The notes beneath the pieces were generated by a model. The model searched no databases, was not told where the DNA came from, and saw nothing but the letters and a program-made list of their open reading frames with translations. A DNA stretch of 31,103 bases from DATAMF01 sp964472565 (GTDB lineage Bacteria > Chloroflexota > Anaerolineae > Aggregatilineales > Aggregatilineaceae). Location of the stretch: positions 1 to 31,103 of the forward strand of contig CAYYNB010000062.1 of assembly GCA_964472565.1 (NCBI GenBank), given 5' to 3'. Below, piece after piece: positions 25,137 through 31,103 of the stretch; positions within the stretch are counted from its first letter, which is position 1; each line of letters starts with the position of its first letter. The translations under genes were made by a program, and so were the position numbers.

Positions 25137-26153
25137 ATGATGCTTACATCCAAACCCATCCGCCTTGCCATCCTCGGCACCGGACTGTTCGCTCGTCAGG
25201 CCCACCTGCCCGCCATTCAATCGCTGGGCGACGCCTTTGAAATAGTCGCCGTATACAACCACCGCACATCGACCACCGCCGAACTCGTCGCCATGCTGCC
25301 CTACCCCGTCAAGGTCTACGATGATCTCGCCGCGCTGCTGGCCCGTGAGGACATCGAAGCTGTGGATCTCGTACAGCCCATTGAGATCATGCCCGCTGTG
25401 ATCGAACAGGCCTTGAGCGCCGGAAAACACGTGATCAGCGAAAAACCCGCCGCCCCCGATCTGGCTACAGGCCGCCGCTTGTTAGCCCACTACGCCCAGC
25501 ATCGTCATCTGATCTGGATGGTTGCCGAAAATTGGCGCTACGAACCCGCCTTTCACAAAGCGGCGGAGATCGTGCAAAGCGGCGTGTTGGGTCAGCCCCA
25601 GGTCTGCGACTGGGCCATCTATGCCAATATGCAGCCGGCCTCCAACCAGTATTATCACACCGCGTGGCGTCGCACCGGGACCTTCCCCGGCGGCTTCCTG
25701 CTGGATGGCGGCGTCCATAATGTCGCGGCCCTGCGCCAGATTTTAGGTGAAGTCCAGTCCGTCAGCGCGCTGACCGCCCAATTCCGTCCCGATCTGCCGC
25801 CCACCGACACCCTCACCGCCGCCCTTCAATTCGATAGCGGTGCAGTCGGCACCTGGACCCAAACCTTTGCCAGCAGTTCCCCCTGGCCGACCCGTCTGCG
25901 TCTTTTATGCAAGCGCGGCGCGCTCAGCGTGCGGGCCGATGTGCTGGAAGTCGTCTACCCGGATCGCACGGACGAATTCGCCTTTGAGGGTCAGGGTGTC
26001 AAAAATGAGTTCGCCGCCTTTGCCGCCGCCATCCGTGACGGCGTACGTCACGCCAATTCGCCCGAACAGGCGATGCAGGATGTCGCCGTTATCGAAGCGA
26101 TTCTGCAATCCGGGGCATCCGGCCAACGCATCACCGTCGAACGTTTCCTCTAG
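25137..26153 (+). CDS. Gfo/Idh/MocA-family NAD(P)-dependent oxidoreductase
   Basis: A 338-residue dehydrogenase. The Rossmann motif AILGTGLFARQAH (11-23) binds NAD(P), SEKPAA contains the conserved E102-K103-P104, and AENWRYEPAF (about 126-135) and GGFLLDGGVHNVAALRQILG carry the substrate-side Asp/His. These enzymes oxidise or reduce sugars, inositols and related alcohols; the substrate cannot be read from sequence. ATG 25137 and ATG 25140 are adjacent; AGGAG at 25129-25133 is better spaced for 25140. It follows the nucleotidyltransferase by 38 bp and is last in the plus-strand run. A role beside glnA and pucR might be oxidation of an amino-sugar or amino-acid derivative, which is only a guess. 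Confidence 0.93.
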   Translation: MMLTSKPIRLAILGTGLFARQAHLPAIQSLGDAFEIVAVYNHRTSTTAELVAMLPYPVKVYDDLAALLAREDIEAVDLVQPIEIMPAVIEQALSAGKHVISEKPAAPDLATGRRLLAHYAQHRHLIWMVAENWRYEPAFHKAAEIVQSGVLGQPQVCDWAIYANMQPASNQYYHTAWRRTGTFPGGFLLDGGVHNVAALRQILGEVQSVSALTAQFRPDLPPTDTLTAALQFDSGAVGTWTQTFASSSPWPTRLRLLCKRGALSVRADVLEVVYPDRTDEFAFEGQGVKNEFAAFAAAIRDGVRHANSPEQAMQDVAVIEAILQSGASGQRITVERFL

Positions 26154-26162
26154 GAATCAAAA

Positions 26163-26185
26163 CGGAGAGGATTTTTTCCTCTCCG
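26163..26185 (-). terminator. Perfect stem-loop between convergent genes
   Basis: CGGAGAGGA / TCCTCTCCG is a perfect 9-bp stem with a 5-T loop, 9 nt after the oxidoreductase stop. On the minus strand it is followed by TTTTGATT, giving a terminator facing transcripts from the NarL-type kinase gene; on the plus strand there is no T-run after the stem. It could serve both directions with weaker plus-strand action. Confidence 0.6.
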
Positions 26186-26319
26186 CATAGGCAGCCATTT
26201 TTTCCGCGATAAACACGCCGAGCAATTCACGAATTGTCCCGCTTGCTTCAATTTTTGTCTGACTTCCCCCGCTGCCAACTGGGTTGGAGAGGGGTCAGGG
26301 GTGAGGTCCGAGCTTTTCT

Positions 26320-26343
26320 CCCCTTCCCTCAAGCAGGAAGGGG
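26320..26343. repeat. G/C-rich inverted repeat, intergenic repeat family copy 1
   Basis: CCCCTTCC / GGAAGGGG with an 8-nt loop, followed by GCCGGGAGGATCGGGG. The closely similar CCCCTTTCTC...GAAAGGGGCCGGGGGA lies at the right end of the window, so this is an interspersed element. Confidence 0.55.
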
Positions 26344-26361
26344 CCGGGAGGATCGGGGTTC

Positions 26362-27501
26362 CTACGGCCTGATCGGCACCTGTGCTGTGATCGTCGTCCC
26401 CTGCCCGATCTCGCTTTCGATCAGCAGCGTTCCGCCCAATCGTTTCGCCCGCTGCACCATATTCCGCAGCCCAAAACTGTTCATGGTTTCCGTCCGGGAC
26501 GTATCGAACCCGTGCCCATTGTCGCCAATGGTGACAGTCAGATTATTACCGACTTCCCGCACAATGATCCGGACTTGAGTCGCTTTGGCATGCCGCGCCA
26601 CGTTCGACAAGGCTTCCCGCACAATCTGCGTCAGCGAATGCCGCTGTTGATCGTTCAGCGTGCGCAGCGTCCCCGGCACATCAATCGCCACGTCCACCTG
26701 CGCAAAATCGCGGAAATGCCGCGCCAGATTTTCCAGCCGCTGCTTGAATGTGACCTGTTCTTCGCGGGCGCTGCGCAGATTACGAATATAGTTGCGTATA
26801 TCTTCAATGATCTGGTTCAGATCAGTGATAATCGCGTGATACTGCGTTTCCTGTTCCGGGGTCATCGGGAACTGACCGCGCAGAATCTCCAGCTTCATCC
26901 CCACCGCATACACCGACTGGATCACGCCGTCGTGCAGTTCCATCCCAATCCGGTCCCGTTCGCGGCTCAGGGCCAGCGACTGAAGCTGTTCCGACAGCCG
27001 CGCATTTTCGATTGCCACCGCCGCATGTTTCGACAGCAGCACGATCAGCCGCTCGTCGTCTTCATCGAACGGTTCATCATCCAGCGGATCGGTCAGATAC
27101 AGGTTGCCCAGTCGTTCGCCCCGGCTGATGATCGGCACACCGAGAAATTTGGTCATGGGTGGATGATGCGCGCAAAATCCAACCGAACGCGCATCATCGG
27201 TGATCCGTTCGAGCCGGATCGGGGTATCCGATTCCAGAATCGCCCCCAACAGCCCTAAACCGCGCGGTTCGTGCTCGATATTCCGCACCATGCCCGCTTC
27301 GAGGCCAGAGGTAATAAACGCCTTGAGTGTTCCATCGTCACCCGGCACACCCAACGCCGCATACCGCGCCTGTGCCAGTTCGCGTGCAATATCAACAATC
27401 GCCTGCAAAGTTCGCGGCAAACTGAGATCGCTGGTCACGGCGGCGGCGGCCCGGCTGAGCGCATCCAGCATCTTCAGCGTATAATCAGGATCACCATTCA
27501 C
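26362..27501 (-). CDS. GAF-containing NarL-type sensor histidine kinase (DosS/DevS-like GAF)
   Basis: A 379-residue soluble kinase. The GAF domain (about 25-168) contains GFCAHHPPMTKFLGVPI and RLGNLYLTDP, strings typical of the GAF domains of DosS/DosT-like and related redox-sensing kinases. HisKA_3 has the phosphoacceptor H190 in ELHDGVIQ; HATPase_c shows REALSNVARHAKA, GDNGHGF and FGLRNMVQRAKRLGG. No transmembrane segment is present. The frame is open to 27615, but GTG 27501 has GAGGA 8 nt upstream and lies just before the domain. The gene is divergent from a LuxR/NarL-type regulator, its obvious partner. The stimulus is unknown; oxygen, NO or redox sensing by heme is possible but not shown. 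Confidence 0.9.
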   Translation of the reverse strand: MNGDPDYTLKMLDALSRAAAAVTSDLSLPRTLQAIVDIARELAQARYAALGVPGDDGTLKAFITSGLEAGMVRNIEHEPRGLGLLGAILESDTPIRLERITDDARSVGFCAHHPPMTKFLGVPIISRGERLGNLYLTDPLDDEPFDEDDERLIVLLSKHAAVAIENARLSEQLQSLALSRERDRIGMELHDGVIQSVYAVGMKLEILRGQFPMTPEQETQYHAIITDLNQIIEDIRNYIRNLRSAREEQVTFKQRLENLARHFRDFAQVDVAIDVPGTLRTLNDQQRHSLTQIVREALSNVARHAKATQVRIIVREVGNNLTVTIGDNGHGFDTSRTETMNSFGLRNMVQRAKRLGGTLLIESEIGQGTTITAQVPIRP

Positions 27502-27551
27502 GAAATTTGTCCTCGATGATCGAACATAGGGAATAAAAACAATAAAATCTT

Positions 27552-27584
27552 TTGACTGGTTTTTAAGACGCCAACAGGTATAAT
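27552..27584 (+). promoter_or_regulatory. Candidate promoter of the NarL-type response regulator
   Basis: TATAAT (27579-27584) sits in CAACAGGTATAAT, with TTGACT at 27552-27557, 21 bp upstream. As with glnA the spacer is longer than usual. The predicted leader before GTG 27655 is about 65 nt. Confidence 0.4.
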
Positions 27585-27654
27585 CGAAACACAAGCGTTG
27601 CCATTGGCAACCCAAGCTGTCCGAAGATTACTGTTAATCCGACCGGAGAACCGA

Positions 27655-28329
27655 GTGACCCCACTGCGTATTCTTATTGCTGACGATCATGCCGTCGTCC
27701 GCGCAGGCTTAAAGGCTCTGCTAGATCAACAGCCCGACTTCATGGTAGTCGCCGAGGCCGAAAATGGTATTGATGCCGTTCGGCAGGCAATGGCGCACAA
27801 ACCTGAGATCATTGTGATGGACATTCGCATGCCGGGCGGGCTGTCGGGCATCGAAGCCTGCGAACAGATTGTCAGCGCACTCCCCACCACCAAAGTGATT
27901 ATGCTCACCTCATATGCTGAGGACGAATTGGTTATGGATGCCGTCCGTGCCGGTGCCATTGGTTATGTCCTCAAGCGCGTGGGCAGTACCGATCTGGTCG
28001 ATGCCATTCGTACGGTCGGACGGGGTGACGCCCTGATTGACCCCACCATGACCAAAGCCCTGCTCGAAGAAGTCCGGCAGGCCGCCCAGGTCAAGGAAGC
28101 ATCCGCCTTTTCCGAACTCACCCCCCAGGAAATGCGCATCCTGGCCCTGATGGTCGAAGGCCTGACCAACCGTGAGATCGCCTCGCAGCTTTTTCTCGGT
28201 GAAGGCACAGTCCGCAATTATGTTGGTAACATTCTGAGCAAACTTCAAGTGTCCAATCGCGCCGAAGCGGCAGTTTTTGCCGTCAAAAATCACATCGAGC
28301 GTCATCTGCCCAAAGACGACGAACACTGA
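27655..28329 (+). CDS. NarL/FixJ-family response regulator
   Basis: A 224-residue two-domain regulator. The receiver (about 3-120) has D10/D11, phosphoacceptor D56 in IIVMDIRMPGG, T85 in MLTSY and K107 in VLKRVG. The C-terminal LuxR-type HTH (about 155-215) reads ELTPQEMRILALMVEGLTNR followed by EIASQLFLGEGTVRNYVGNI. It is expected to be phosphorylated by the divergent HisKA_3 kinase and to bind DNA as a dimer. The start is GTG 27655 with GGAG 6 nt upstream; the open frame from 27598 lacks a ribosome-binding site and overlaps the leader. A helically spaced 11-bp repeat array lies 3 bp after its stop, a possible binding region. Confidence 0.93.
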   Translation: MTPLRILIADDHAVVRAGLKALLDQQPDFMVVAEAENGIDAVRQAMAHKPEIIVMDIRMPGGLSGIEACEQIVSALPTTKVIMLTSYAEDELVMDAVRAGAIGYVLKRVGSTDLVDAIRTVGRGDALIDPTMTKALLEEVRQAAQVKEASAFSELTPQEMRILALMVEGLTNREIASQLFLGEGTVRNYVGNILSKLQVSNRAEAAVFAVKNHIERHLPKDDEH

Positions 28330-28332
28330 TCG

Positions 28333-28387
28333 TTTTTGCGCCGTTTTTACACCGTTCTTACGGCGTTCTTGTGCCGTTTTCATGCCA
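28333..28387. repeat. 11-bp tandem repeat array, five units
   Basis: Five consecutive 11-bp units (28333-28343, 28344-28354, 28355-28365, 28366-28376, 28377-28387) fit TTYTTRYRCCG, with the last unit degenerate. The period is about one turn of B-DNA, so the conserved bases face one side of the helix. It begins 3 bp after the response-regulator stop. Confidence 0.8.
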
Positions 28388-28394
28388 TGCAGCC

Positions 28395-28420
28395 CCGCCG
28401 CTGTCTGTTCAAGGCGGCGG
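28395..28420 (+). terminator. Weak GC hairpin downstream of the response regulator
   Basis: CCGCCG / CGGCGG form a 6-bp stem with a 14-nt loop followed by only TTT. It could end the regulator transcript, but the loop is long and the T-run short. Confidence 0.35.
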
Positions 28421-28621
28421 TTTGACACATGTCCCCAACTATACACACGAGCACGCGCCCCCAGGTAGTGTAAATGATCATCGTGTTCTTTTACGATTGG
28501 CACCCTGCTCTTAATTCTGTAAGGCTATCCTAAGAAAATAATTACCCCGTGCCTATTCTGCGTGCCTTCCCTGCGCTAGACCTTCCCCCACATCTTGTGA
28601 GACACGGACCGACACGTGCCC

Positions 28622-28646
28622 GTAGGGGCGATTCACGAATCGCCCC
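28622..28646. repeat. GTAGGGGCG hairpin repeat, locus 1 first element
   Basis: GTAGGGGCG core followed by a perfect 10-bp stem, GGGGCGATTC-AC-GAATCGCCCC (28625-28646). This matches an intergenic hairpin type seen across many environmental bacterial genomes. Confidence 0.7.
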
Positions 28647-28666
28647 GCGCTTTATGCCCGCCATTC

Positions 28667-28691
28667 GTAGGGGCGTCGGCTTGCCGCGCCC
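28667..28691. repeat. GTAGGGGCG hairpin repeat, locus 1 second element
   Basis: GTAGGGGCGTCGGCTTGCCG plus CGCCC: stem GGGCG-CGG with CCG-CGCCC, one bulged base, CTTG loop. It follows the first element by 45 bp start to start, with TATGCCCGCC between them. Confidence 0.65.
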
Positions 28692-28715
28692 ATTTTACGC
28701 GCCGCCGAATGGATC

Positions 28716-28755
28716 AAAAAAAATAGGAGCAGTCGCGCTCCTATTCCGCTTTTTT
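28716..28755. terminator. Bidirectional intrinsic terminator after the AAA ATPase gene
   Basis: AATAGGAGC / GCTCCTATT is a perfect 9-bp stem with a 6-nt loop (28722-28745). On the minus strand it is followed by eight T residues (28716-28723), so it ends the AAA ATPase transcript. A T-run at about 28750-28755 on the plus strand makes it active in both directions. Confidence 0.85.
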
Positions 28756-28778
28756 GTAGAATTTGTAGAATCGTATGC

Positions 28779-30122
28779 TCAGTCTTCCGCCCGATCCGGT
28801 TCAATCGGCGTATCGCGTTCGGCGGTAAACACCCCAAACCCGTTGCCGCCCAGCCCGCTGCCAAAACCTACCCGGCGGCGCGGCAGCAAATCATCCCCCG
28901 ATTCCATCTGCGTTGACAGGCTGGCAATCGACTGGTTCAGCGTTTCCAGGCTGACCACGCGCTGGTTATTGTGCGCCGCCAGCATCCGCGCATGCAGCGC
29001 CACTTCGCGTACAAATGCGCCCGTCTGCCCGACCAACTGCGCCACCACCGAGCGGTGTTCTTCCTGCCACTGCGGCCCCATATAATGTTCGAGCATCAGG
29101 CTCGCCAGTTCCACATCCTGAATCGGCGGGATCACCAGAATCCGGTCCATCCGTCCGGGCCGTTTGGCGATTCGCTCATCGATCACTTCCGGATAATTCG
29201 TCGTTGCCAGCAGCAGCGCCCCGCGCGGGTTGTGCGGCGACTCCAACCCATCCAGCACATTCAGAATCCGCGCCTTGTCATCCTTGCGCAGATACACATC
29301 GATCTCTTCCACAATCAGCAGCACCGGATACCCGGCATTCGCCACCACGTTCAGCGCATGGTGAATCTTGTGAAACGATGCGCCGTCATCATCCGCGCCG
29401 GATACATACACCACGACCCGCTTTTTCCGCAGCGCCAGTTTTGCCATCGCCGCGCACAGCATCGTTTTGCCCGTGCCCGGCGGCCCCACCAGCAGCAGCT
29501 TACGAAACGGCGCGAGATTAAGCTCCTGGTAAATCGGCACGCCATCCTTAAAAAACGCTTCCATATCCGAGCGCAGATCGTCCTTGATGCGCGTCGGCAG
29601 AATCACTTCATCCCATTCGACAGTGGGCTTAAAAAAGGCATTCGTCCCGCCGATAATATACACATCCTGCCGCCGGGTCGGGCGTCGTACCGCCTCATTG
29701 CACAGCGATTCAAAATAGACCCATGCATCAAGATGTTCCAGCGGAACCAGCGCAATCGAGATGATATTGGGATCGTCGTCGCGGTAGTACGAACTGACGT
29801 ATAACACGTCGAATGCGCCTTTGGAGTGGCTGAAGCTGAAGACAAACGCGCCGACCGTTTCGCCCAGCATCGCGTGTCGCCCCGGCACAATATATTCGCT
29901 GATCGAGATGACTTCGGGGCAGGTAATTTGCTGCACGCCGGTATAGTAGGCGTTGTTTTTTAATCGGCGGCGCGGCTTGACACGACTTTGGGCAAGCTGA
30001 TTCCCGCAGCTTTCGGACGCCCATAACAGTTGAAAGGGCTGGTCCCCATGCTGCTGCTGCCATTCCGCCCTGGCCCAAATCGCCAGGCGCTCATACCGCA
30101 TCATCCAATTTCCAGCGCGCAT
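28779..30122 (-). CDS. AAA-family ATPase with a novel N-terminal region
   Basis: A 447-residue protein. The first ~190 residues match nothing I recognise; the AAA core follows: Walker A GPPGTGKT (213-220), Walker B LLIVEEID (about 268-275), sensor-1 ATTN with N309, and RPGRMDR with Arg-finger candidates R321/R324. The Walker B acids are Glu-Glu (E272, E273) rather than Asp-Glu, which should still allow catalysis but is unusual. A helical lid and an acidic, Gly-rich tail (about 410-447) complete it. No membrane segment or protease domain is seen. The frame is open to GTG 30176, but ATG 30122 has AAGGAAG just upstream. Such AAA proteins remodel or unfold partner proteins; the partner is unknown. 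It lies downstream of the TsaC-like gene on the same strand and ends at a strong terminator. Confidence 0.87.
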   Translation of the reverse strand: MRAGNWMMRYERLAIWARAEWQQQHGDQPFQLLWASESCGNQLAQSRVKPRRRLKNNAYYTGVQQITCPEVISISEYIVPGRHAMLGETVGAFVFSFSHSKGAFDVLYVSSYYRDDDPNIISIALVPLEHLDAWVYFESLCNEAVRRPTRRQDVYIIGGTNAFFKPTVEWDEVILPTRIKDDLRSDMEAFFKDGVPIYQELNLAPFRKLLLVGPPGTGKTMLCAAMAKLALRKKRVVVYVSGADDDGASFHKIHHALNVVANAGYPVLLIVEEIDVYLRKDDKARILNVLDGLESPHNPRGALLLATTNYPEVIDERIAKRPGRMDRILVIPPIQDVELASLMLEHYMGPQWQEEHRSVVAQLVGQTGAFVREVALHARMLAAHNNQRVVSLETLNQSIASLSTQMESGDDLLPRRRVGFGSGLGGNGFGVFTAERDTPIEPDRAED

Positions 30123-30208
30123 CTCTTCCTTACCACCGGGCACAAAACCCCTCCGTAACAATAATGATCGCCGCACAGCCTCGGTCCTTTGGCTTAATGA
30201 CTACCCCG

Positions 30209-30214
30209 ATTGTA
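30209..30214 (-). promoter_or_regulatory. Candidate -10 hexamer for the AAA ATPase
   Basis: TACAAT on the minus strand in GTTACAATCGGGG, 87 nt upstream of ATG 30122. No good -35 is seen at 16-18 bp. Confidence 0.25.
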
Positions 30215-30276
30215 ACATGCAATACCCCAAATACCAGCGTGAAGAATGTCCGGGCAGTCGGTAATTTCACTATTTT

Positions 30277-30900
30277 TCATGAATTTTTCGCAAGAACCGC
30301 CTCAATCTGAGCCGCGCTGATCGGCCCTACCCGCAAAATTCGCGGCGTCTCGCCCTCAAATGTGACCACCGTCGAAGGTACCCCGCCCCGACACGGTCCC
30401 CCCTCCAGATACAACCCCACCGCATCCAGCAGATAAGCAATCGCGTCCTGAATCGTACACGCGGGCGGCTCCTCCGAGCGATTCGCGCTCGTCACCGCCA
30501 GCGCGCCCCCCGCCGCCTGGATCACCATCCGCGCCCCGTCATGATCCGGCACGCGCACCCCCACCGTCTCCAGTTGGGACAGATTCGCGGGCAGATCGTC
30601 GCGTTTGGGCAGTGCCAGCGTCAGCGGCCCCGGCCAGAATACCTCAGCCAGCCGCCGTGCCGCCTCGGGAAAATCCCGCGCCACCCGTCCCACCGCCTCG
30701 ACATCCGCCACCAGCACGGGGATCGCTTTTTCAGGTAAGCGCTGTTTCGCCGCAAAAATCCGGTTGATCGCCTCCGCTTCAATCCGCGCCCCCACCCCAT
30801 ACACCGTATCGGTAGGCAGCACAATCAATTCCCCGGCGCACAGCACCTCTGCCGCCAACCGGGCCGCTTCAGGAAATTCGATAGAAATAATTTTAGCCAT
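30277..30900 (-). CDS. Threonylcarbamoyl-AMP synthase (TsaC/Sua5/YwlC family)
   Basis: A 207-residue single YrdC/Sua5 domain. It makes L-threonylcarbamoyladenylate from threonine, bicarbonate and ATP, the first step of t6A37 modification of ANN-decoding tRNAs. Motifs: PTDTVYGVGA (29-38), K52-x-R54 and K58 in AKQRLPEKAIPVLV, WPGPLTL (89-95), VGVRVPDH (113-120), SAN at 138-140, PSTVV (175-179) and RILRVG near 187-192. Length fits TsaC/YwlC without the extra Sua5 C-terminal domain. The ATG at 30900 has no clear ribosome-binding site. YciO-type paralogs share the fold, so the exact role is likely but not certain. A 154-bp spacer separates it from the AAA ATPase gene downstream. Confidence 0.9.
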   Translation of the reverse strand: MAKIISIEFPEAARLAAEVLCAGELIVLPTDTVYGVGARIEAEAINRIFAAKQRLPEKAIPVLVADVEAVGRVARDFPEAARRLAEVFWPGPLTLALPKRDDLPANLSQLETVGVRVPDHDGARMVIQAAGGALAVTSANRSEEPPACTIQDAIAYLLDAVGLYLEGGPCRGGVPSTVVTFEGETPRILRVGPISAAQIEAVLAKNS

Positions 30901-30995
30901 TCAATTCACAGTCTGCTTTAGATGTACGTCCTTATACATCCTCGGTTGGCTATGCCTTACCCCCATCTTTTGAGGCGCAGATCAACAACTCCTCG

Positions 30996-31020
30996 TAGGG
31001 GCGTATGGCCATACGCCCTG
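30996..31020. repeat. GTAGGGGCG hairpin repeat, locus 2 first element
   Basis: Contains the perfect 20-bp palindrome GGGCGTATGGCCATACGCCC (30999-31018). Same GTAGGGGCG head as the elements near 28.6 kb, with a different inner stem. Confidence 0.7.
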
Positions 31021-31036
31021 TTCAATACCCGCCGCT

Positions 31037-31061
31037 TGTAGAGGCGCTGCTTGCCGCGCCC
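31037..31061. repeat. GTAGGGGCG hairpin repeat, locus 2 second element
   Basis: GTAGAGGCGCTGCTTGCCGC plus GCCC, a degenerate copy of the 28667 element (one base change in the head), 41 bp after the first element, with AATACCCGCC between them. Confidence 0.55.
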
Positions 31062-31067
31062 GCTTCT

Positions 31068-31095
31068 CCCCTTTCTCCGCGCGCGGGGAAAGGGG
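31068..31095. repeat. G/C-rich inverted repeat, intergenic repeat family copy 2
   Basis: CCCCTTTCTCCGCG / CGCGGGGAAAGGGG, a 14-bp inverted repeat with one mismatch, followed by CCGGGGGA at the window end. It resembles the element at 26320-26343 and probably continues beyond the window. Confidence 0.6.
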
Positions 31096-31103
31096 CCGGG
31101 GGA

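Larger units (their letters stand above)
26154..26361. other. Convergent intergenic region with hairpins and a common repeat
   Basis: 208 bp between convergent genes. It holds the hairpin at 26163-26185 and, from about 26262 to 26352, G-rich intergenic repeat sequence of the kind that gives 'LTPDPSPT' spurious translations. The 60-codon frame at 26150-26332 comes from this repeat and is not a gene. Confidence 0.6.
28330..28778. other. 449-bp intergenic region with repeats and terminators
   Basis: No credible gene. In order it holds the 11-bp tandem array (28333-28387), a weak GC hairpin (28395-28420), an AT-leaning stretch with no clear feature (about 28430-28615), two hairpin repeat elements (28622-28691) and a bidirectional terminator (28716-28755). 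Open frames crossing it are antisense shadows of the neighbouring genes or run through the repeats. Confidence 0.7.

Noticed and set aside
26150..26332. 60-codon minus-strand frame with LTPDPSPTQL
   Set aside because: A spurious translation of an intergenic G-rich repeat.
27910..28503. 197-codon minus-strand open frame across the response regulator and the 11-bp array
   Set aside because: It lies antisense to a well-supported receiver/HTH gene, its translation shows no domain, and part is the repeat read backwards.
28549..29085. 178-codon plus-strand frame running into the AAA gene
   Set aside because: It crosses hairpin repeats and a terminator and then runs antisense to the AAA ATPase.

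Overview
The window looks like a chromosomal segment of a free-living bacterium, most likely a Chloroflexota member near Anaerolineae. This is inferred from style: very long multi-GAF sensor proteins, secreted PA14/SH3b proteins, helical-repeat proteins of the 'RAxALxxLAPHLP' type, and frequent GTG/TTG starts. There is no rRNA or other taxonomic marker, so placement is tentative. I see no insertion sequence, phage, tRNA or CRISPR.

Layout. (1) 0.08-2.4 kb: two membrane proteins and a streptothricin-acetyltransferase-like GNAT enzyme, packed tail to tail. (2) 2.4-6.8 kb, minus strand: a secreted PA14/SH3b protein followed 22 bp later by an 874-residue helical-repeat protein. (3) 6.9-21.1 kb, minus strand: a six-gene sensory locus that reads as one long transcription unit, with a promoter-like site near 21.05 kb and a clear intrinsic terminator at 6.92-6.95 kb. 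In transcription order it encodes a LivJ-like lipoprotein binding protein, a Cache-HAMP-GAF receptor with no kinase, a second (ABC_sub_bind-type) binding protein, a 2397-residue Cache-HAMP-multi-GAF-PAS histidine kinase, a threonine-synthase-like PLP enzyme fused to two receiver domains, and a stand-alone receiver. (4) 21.2-26.2 kb, plus strand: glutamine synthetase, a PucR-type regulator, a nucleotidyltransferase and a Gfo/Idh/MocA oxidoreductase, probably co-transcribed. (5) 26.4-28.3 kb: a divergent NarL-type two-component pair whose kinase GAF resembles DosS/DevS. (6) 28.3-31.1 kb: an AAA ATPase and a TsaC/Sua5-family enzyme on the minus strand, separated and flanked by intergenic hairpin repeats.

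How they may work together. The sensory locus is the standout. Two solute-binding proteins have no permease or ATPase beside them and sit instead with two Cache receptors. The output side carries no DNA-binding domain: it is a PLP enzyme with two phosphoacceptor domains plus a DivK-like receiver. The simplest reading is that extracellular ligands, perhaps amino acids, are relayed through the giant kinase to receivers, two of which are attached to an amino-acid enzyme. Phosphorylation might then control catalysis or location directly. This is inference; the domain content and gene order are what the sequence shows. The divergently transcribed glutamine synthetase operon next door adds to a nitrogen/amino-acid theme.
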